The notes beneath the pieces were generated by a model. It was not told the origin of the DNA. It did no database searches and saw only the letters and a program-made list of their open reading frames with translations. Of a DNA stretch of 64,000 nt, positions 61,001-64,000 are shown piece after piece. A program made the position numbers and the translations under genes. The stretch covers positions 1,860,001-1,924,000 of the forward strand of contig OZ244931.1 of assembly GCA_965222215.1 (NCBI GenBank). Direction: 5' to 3'. The first letter of the stretch is position 1; the number at the start of each line of letters is the position of its first letter. Source of the DNA: JABJAG01 sp965222215. GTDB lineage: Bacteria > Pseudomonadota > Alphaproteobacteria > UBA6615.

Positions 61001-64000
61001 CCCGAGAAGTGAAGCGGCGGCGTGTAGGTGAAGTCGCCGTTGGACGACATGGAGATCGTGCCGCCCTCGGTCGTCGGGATGCTGGTCTCGACGACGCTCA
61101 GGGTGTCCCCTTCCACATCACTGTCGGCGCCATTGCCGTTATCGGCCAGGACATTGCCGACAAGGGCAATATCCTCGGTGCCTGAGAACAAATCGTCCGC
61201 ACCGATCGGATCGTCGTTCACACCGTTCACAGTGACGGTCACGGTACCGGTGTTCGACACCGCGCCGTGGCTGTCCGTCGCCGTGTAGGTGAAGGTGACG
61301 TCCTGTGTCTCGCCGTTCTTCAGGCTCTCGAACTGGCTGTTCGGATCGAAGGAGAACGTGCCGTTGCCGTTGTTGATCAGGATGCCGAGAGCCGGCGTCG
61401 AGGTCAGCAGGTAGTTCAGGCTCGACGGGTTGTCGTCGGAGTCCGGATCGTCACCGTCGAAGGCGTCGATCACGGCCGGACCGTCTTCACTGACCGTGCT
61501 GGCGACGTCCTGAACAACCGGCGCATCGTTCGTGCCCGTAACGGTCACCGTAACGGTGCCCGTGTTCGACACCGCGCTGTGGCTGTCCGTCGCCGTGTAT
61601 TCGAAGGTGACGTCGCGCGTTTCGCCGATCGCCAGGTCCTGGAAGTCCGAGCCCGGATCGAAGGAGAACGTCCCGTCGCCGTTGTTCGTCACCGAACCTT
61701 CCGACGGGGTCGACGTGACCGTGTAGGTCAGGGTCGCCGGGTTATCGTCGGAGTCGATGTCGTCGCCGACAAACGCACCCGGAACCGCCGGGCCGTCCTC
61801 GACAGCGCCAAGCGCCACGTTTTGCACAACCGGCGCGTCGTTCGTGCCGGTGACCGTCACCGTGATCGTCGCCACGTCGGTGTCGCCGTCCGCGTCTTCC
61901 AGTTCGTACATGATGAAGACGTCGGTCGTCTCGCCCGGCGCCAAACCTTCGAAGTCGCCGTTCGGGTCGAACTTGATGGTGTTGTCCGGGTTCACCGTGG
62001 CCGTGCCGCCCGACGGCTGAACCAGGATGCTGACGCCGCCGAGGCCGTCCGGGAACACGTCGTTGCCGAGCACGTCGATGTCGACCGACGGGCCGTCTTC
62101 GCTGGCGTTGCCCGTATCGTCGGTGGCCGTCACCAGTTCGTTGTCGGTGTTGCCGTTGATGGTGATCGTGACGGTCTGCGTGTCCGTCGCGCCGTTGTCG
62201 TCCTCGACCTGCACCGTGAACACTTCGGTGTCGGTCTCGCCGGTGTCGAGGCTGTCGAGCGCCGGGGTCGCATTGTCGAGGGTGTAGGTCCACTGGCCGG
62301 TGCCGTCGACCGTCAGCGTGCCGTAGGTGCCGACACCGCCGCCGACAACCGTCCACGCTTCCGTGGCGCCCGTGTCGACATCGTTGCCGTCGAGCTGGCC
62401 GGACACGGTGTTGGTGGCGTCGTCCTCGGTGACCGAACCTTCTTCCTCGCCCGCCGTGAACGTGATTTCCGGCGCGTCGTTGGTACCGGTCATCGTGATC
62501 GTCACGGTCTGGACTGCCGTGCCGCCGTTGCCGTCATCGACGGTCACGTCGTAGCTCTGAACGATCTGGTCGCCCAGGTTCAGGCTATCGAGCAGGCTGT
62601 CGTTGACCGTGAAGGTCCAATCGATTTCGCCCGCGCCGGCGCCCGTGGCCGCCGTGCCGACAACCGCCCCGAAGGTCCCAATGTAACCAGCGCCATTCGG
62701 CGTTGCCGAAACAGTGTGGCCGTCGGACAAATCCGCGTCGTCGAATGTGATCGTGCCGGTCGAGGTCAGGTCGTCAACATTTTCGCCGGCATCCGTGTCC
62801 GTCAGCTCCGTCACGGAACCGGTATCGTCCGTGCCCGCGACCGAGATCGTCGGGTCGTCATTCGTTCCGGTTACGGTCACTGTCACGGTGCCGGTGTTCG
62901 ACACCGCGCTGTGGCTGTCCGTCGCCGTGTATTCGAAGGTCACGTCCCGGCTCTCGCCGACCGCAAGGTCGTCGAAGTCACCGTTCGGATCGAACGAGAA
63001 GGTGCCGTCGCCATTGTTGACGACCGAGCCTTCGCTGGGGCCCGAGGTAATCGTGTAGCTAAGCGTCGAGCCGTCGTCGTCGCTGTCCGGATCGTCGCCG
63101 TCGAAGCTGCCGGACACGGCCGGGCCGTCTTCGCCAACCGTTGTAGCAACATCCTGGACCACCGGATCGTCGTTGGTGCCGGTCACCGTGACCGTGACGG
63201 TCGCGGTGTCGGTGTCGCCCTGGGCGTCCTCCGCCTCGTAGGTGAAGGTCACGTCGCGGGTGGCACCCGGCGCGAGATCCTGGAAGTCGGAACCCGGATC
63301 GAAGGTGATGGTGTTGTCCGGGTTGACCGAAGCAGACCCCTCACCCGGCTGCGACAGCAGCGTGACCGAGACGAGGCCGTCAGGAATGTCGTCGTTGGCG
63401 GCGACGTCGATGATCACGGACGGACCGTCTTCGGTCGCGTTGGCCGTGTCGTCGATGGCGTCGAGCAGCGAGTTCTCGAACACGTCGTTCAGGTTGATCG
63501 TGATGATGCCGTTGTCGGTCAGGCCGAGCGTATCGGTGACCTCGACCCAGAGGTTGAACGACGGCGTCGTCTCGAAGTCGAGCTGCGAGCCGTCGATGAC
63601 GGTGATCTCGCCGGTGGTCGCGTCGATGTCGAACACGCCCACACCGGTGCCGCCGGTGATCGCATAGGTGATCGTGTCGACCGAATCCGGGTCGGAACCG
63701 TCCGCGAAACCGACGGAAGTGCCGTTGGCCTCGTTCTCATCGAGGTCGAACGTGTCGTTCTCGACCGTCGGGGCCTTGTTGATGTCGACCAGCAGCGTGT
63801 CCGTCGATGTCTCGCTGTCGCCGTTGGCCTGCTCGGTGGCGTCGGCCTTGATCGTCAGCGTGAAGTCGTCGATGTCGTCCTGCTGGTCGCGGCCGTAGAT
63901 CACATAGGTATCGCCGCGCGCATTGTCGTTGCCGTAGGCGCCGATAACCAGGTCGTCGATGCCGTCGCCGTTGACGTCGCCCGCCGCATTCACCGACCAG
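58033..64000 (-). CDS. Giant FG-GAP/VCBS/RTX surface protein (5' end outside window)
   Basis: At least 1988 residues; the frame is open to the window edge, so the N-terminus is missing. Order from the edge: one FG-GAP repeat, a cadherin-like domain, about six VCBS/cadherin-type modules each ending near VTVTVTGTNDDP, a Big-9-like module (TPPLHFSGVDTFTYTVSDGNGG), seven FG-GAP repeats (AGDVNGDGFDD type), then RTX nonapeptides (GGAGNDDLNAGDGDDQVFGG and others) and a C-terminal tail ending LHEDDFLI typical of type I secretion. A calcium-dependent secreted or surface adhesin exported by the adjacent ABC/HlyD pair. Confidence 0.92.
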   Translation of the reverse strand, partial: WSVNAAGDVNGDGIDDLVIGAYGNDNARGDTYVIYGRDQQDDIDDFTLTIKADATEQANGDSETSTDTLLVDINKAPTVENDTFDLDENEANGTSVGFADGSDPDSVDTITYAITGGTGVGVFDIDATTGEITVIDGSQLDFETTPSFNLWVEVTDTLGLTDNGIITINLNDVFENSLLDAIDDTANATEDGPSVIIDVAANDDIPDGLVSVTLLSQPGEGSASVNPDNTITFDPGSDFQDLAPGATRDVTFTYEAEDAQGDTDTATVTVTVTGTNDDPVVQDVATTVGEDGPAVSGSFDGDDPDSDDDGSTLSYTITSGPSEGSVVNNGDGTFSFDPNGDFDDLAVGESRDVTFEYTATDSHSAVSNTGTVTVTVTGTNDDPTISVAGTDDTGSVTELTDTDAGENVDDLTSTGTITFDDADLSDGHTVSATPNGAGYIGTFGAVVGTAATGAGAGEIDWTFTVNDSLLDSLNLGDQIVQSYDVTVDDGNGGTAVQTVTITMTGTNDAPEITFTAGEEEGSVTEDDATNTVSGQLDGNDVDTGATEAWTVVGGGVGTYGTLTVDGTGQWTYTLDNATPALDSLDTGETDTEVFTVQVEDDNGATDTQTVTITINGNTDNELVTATDDTGNASEDGPSVDIDVLGNDVFPDGLGGVSILVQPSGGTATVNPDNTIKFDPNGDFEGLAPGETTDVFIMYELEDADGDTDVATITVTVTGTNDAPVVQNVALGAVEDGPAVPGAFVGDDIDSDDNPATLTYTVTSTPSEGSVTNNGDGTFSFDPGSDFQDLAIGETRDVTFEYTATDSHSAVSNTGTVTVTVTGTNDAPVVQDVASTVSEDGPAVIDAFDGDDPDSDDNPSSLNYLLTSTPALGILINNGNGTFSFDPNSQFESLKNGETQDVTFTYTATDSHGAVSNTGTVTVTVNGVNDDPIGADDLFSGTEDIALVGNVLADNGNGADSDVEGDTLSVVETSIPTTEGGTISMSSNGDFTYTPPLHFSGVDTFTYTVSDGNGGTDTATASIDVEAVADTPVITTSVLTATPGTSGVTVAVPVSVDFPDQDGSEIQTVTFSSVPDNITFSAGTKNPDGTWTISGADMPTLDMTIDGSPVFGPFVDLFELDTGFGGDGSKGFILNGINAFDASGFDVASAGDVNGDGFADVMTSAILADPDGNQTAGSTYVYLGAATHAAESDLNPTTNPMIYRFDGIDAGDRSGASIHSAGDVNGDGFDDIYISAHEADVEIFPGHVANAAGEAYIVFGSAGNANFEALDALDGSDDNIIKLENLLAANGGDGSKGFVVTGRPETASSSNEQGGFSSTGGFDFNGDGIDDIAFGARGNDWFRDLNGNGSKDNGETLIDNGATFIYYGKSTGFAAEFDLGELMDANGDSGVDITGQPFGSQGSGDGSMGFVIRGVDKSEKSGFHVSGVQDMNNDGADEILIGALDADPNGLNNAGRAYLLFGQDTIGSPEFDLSTIDGTNGFSFNGGIAGGRLGRGISDAGDINGDGVNDIVIGAYETTLGGNNKSGAAYVVFGGTGNLGDLDDDDGTADGSIEVSELFAANGGDGSKGFVLVGDFAGALAGFSVSRVGDINADGFDDIIVGAPRSNANTSGGTPKGDAGESYVIFGNDTGFAPEINLRDLEIGNGEVGFVLRGIDVGDFSGWTVNAAGDTNGDGIDDLIIGAYAADPNGGASGETYVVYGKQQLGIDDFIMAIDAEATEASNGDTANGSSFLYVDIDGDPNNNSLGGSPASEVLNGGAGNDDLNAGDGDDQVFGGDGDDIINGGDGNDMLFGEGGSDTINGGAGNDIIDGGPGVDFMDGGDGIDTLSYASSTAGVNADMMLGKIDVFPLGGSAQNFENIIGTDFDDILTGDDGVNEIFGGSGNDFLHGRNGNDTLNGGEGNDTLLANGGDELFVFENGTGDDTIQNFVTGGGSDDVADVTDFGFADFADLLAATNDSGSNTVITLDGDDSLTLIGVQKVNLHEDDFLI

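Overview
The window reads as a chromosomal segment of a high-GC alphaproteobacterium. The evidence is a complete Tad/Cpa pilus locus in Caulobacter-like order, an imuA-imuB-dnaE2 mutagenesis cassette behind an alphaproteobacterial SOS box (GAAC-N7-GAAC), an NDUFS4-like complex I accessory subunit, an LdtR-like MarR regulator, TRAP-type uptake genes and several families of palindromic intergenic repeats typical of the group. A marine or rhizosphere Rhodospirillales-type organism would fit, but genus and species cannot be read from the sequence.

Layout. 1-3.8 kb: housekeeping genes (metallo-beta-lactamase-fold hydrolase, DsbA-like protein, lipoprotein, SDR, MarR regulator). 3.8-16.8 kb: Tad pilus locus. 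The minus-strand run flp, cpaA, cpaB, cpaC, cpaD, cpaE, tadA, tadB, tadC is mostly joined by 1-4 nt overlaps. It is flanked by a tadD-like lipoprotein, two TadE/G-like pseudopilins and a von Willebrand TadG. 16.8-24.6 kb: imuA-imuB-dnaE2, split by a REP-associated tyrosine transposase (RAYT) flanked by its REP palindromes. 24.6-29 kb: transglutaminase / glutaminase / alpha-E / ATP-grasp operon. 29-33.2 kb: membrane proteins and a Nudix hydrolase. 33.3-38.6 kb: a sulfur-amino-acid operon (cysK, alanyl-tRNA editing protein, sulfurtransferase, cystathionine beta-lyase, MFS transporter). 38.7-43.6 kb: glutathionyl-hydroquinone reductase, then a thiolase-like / DUF35 / CoA-transferase / SDR cluster.

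43.6-49.7 kb is the accessory part. It holds a ParDE-type module followed by a duplicated 3' end of the neighbouring SDR gene. Next comes a 2.76-kb IS1595-family element (45518-48277) with 24-bp imperfect terminal inverted repeats and a perfect 8-bp target duplication, AAAATTCT. It carries the transposase plus four tightly packed passenger genes: a VapBC45-like toxin-antitoxin pair, a 50-residue ORF and a membrane-anchored coiled-coil protein. The element interrupts, exactly in frame, a gene that would encode a ~740-residue protein with a PD-(D/E)xK-like nuclease motif and a C-terminal SEC-C zinc motif; that gene also carries a one-base frameshift.

49.7-64 kb: tRNA-Arg and tRNA-Pro flank the complex I subunit gene, then a TAXI TRAP transporter (binding protein plus fused permease). 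The end of the window is a type I secretion locus on the minus strand (giant FG-GAP/VCBS/RTX surface protein, TIGR03032 protein, ABC exporter, HlyD adaptor); the giant gene runs off the right edge.

The most notable signals are the passenger-carrying IS1595 element inside a reconstructable nuclease gene, the RAYT/REP system embedded in the SOS mutagenesis operon with REPs supplying stop codons to genes, and two palindromic repeats inserted in frame in protein genes (dnaE2 and a tadE-like gene).
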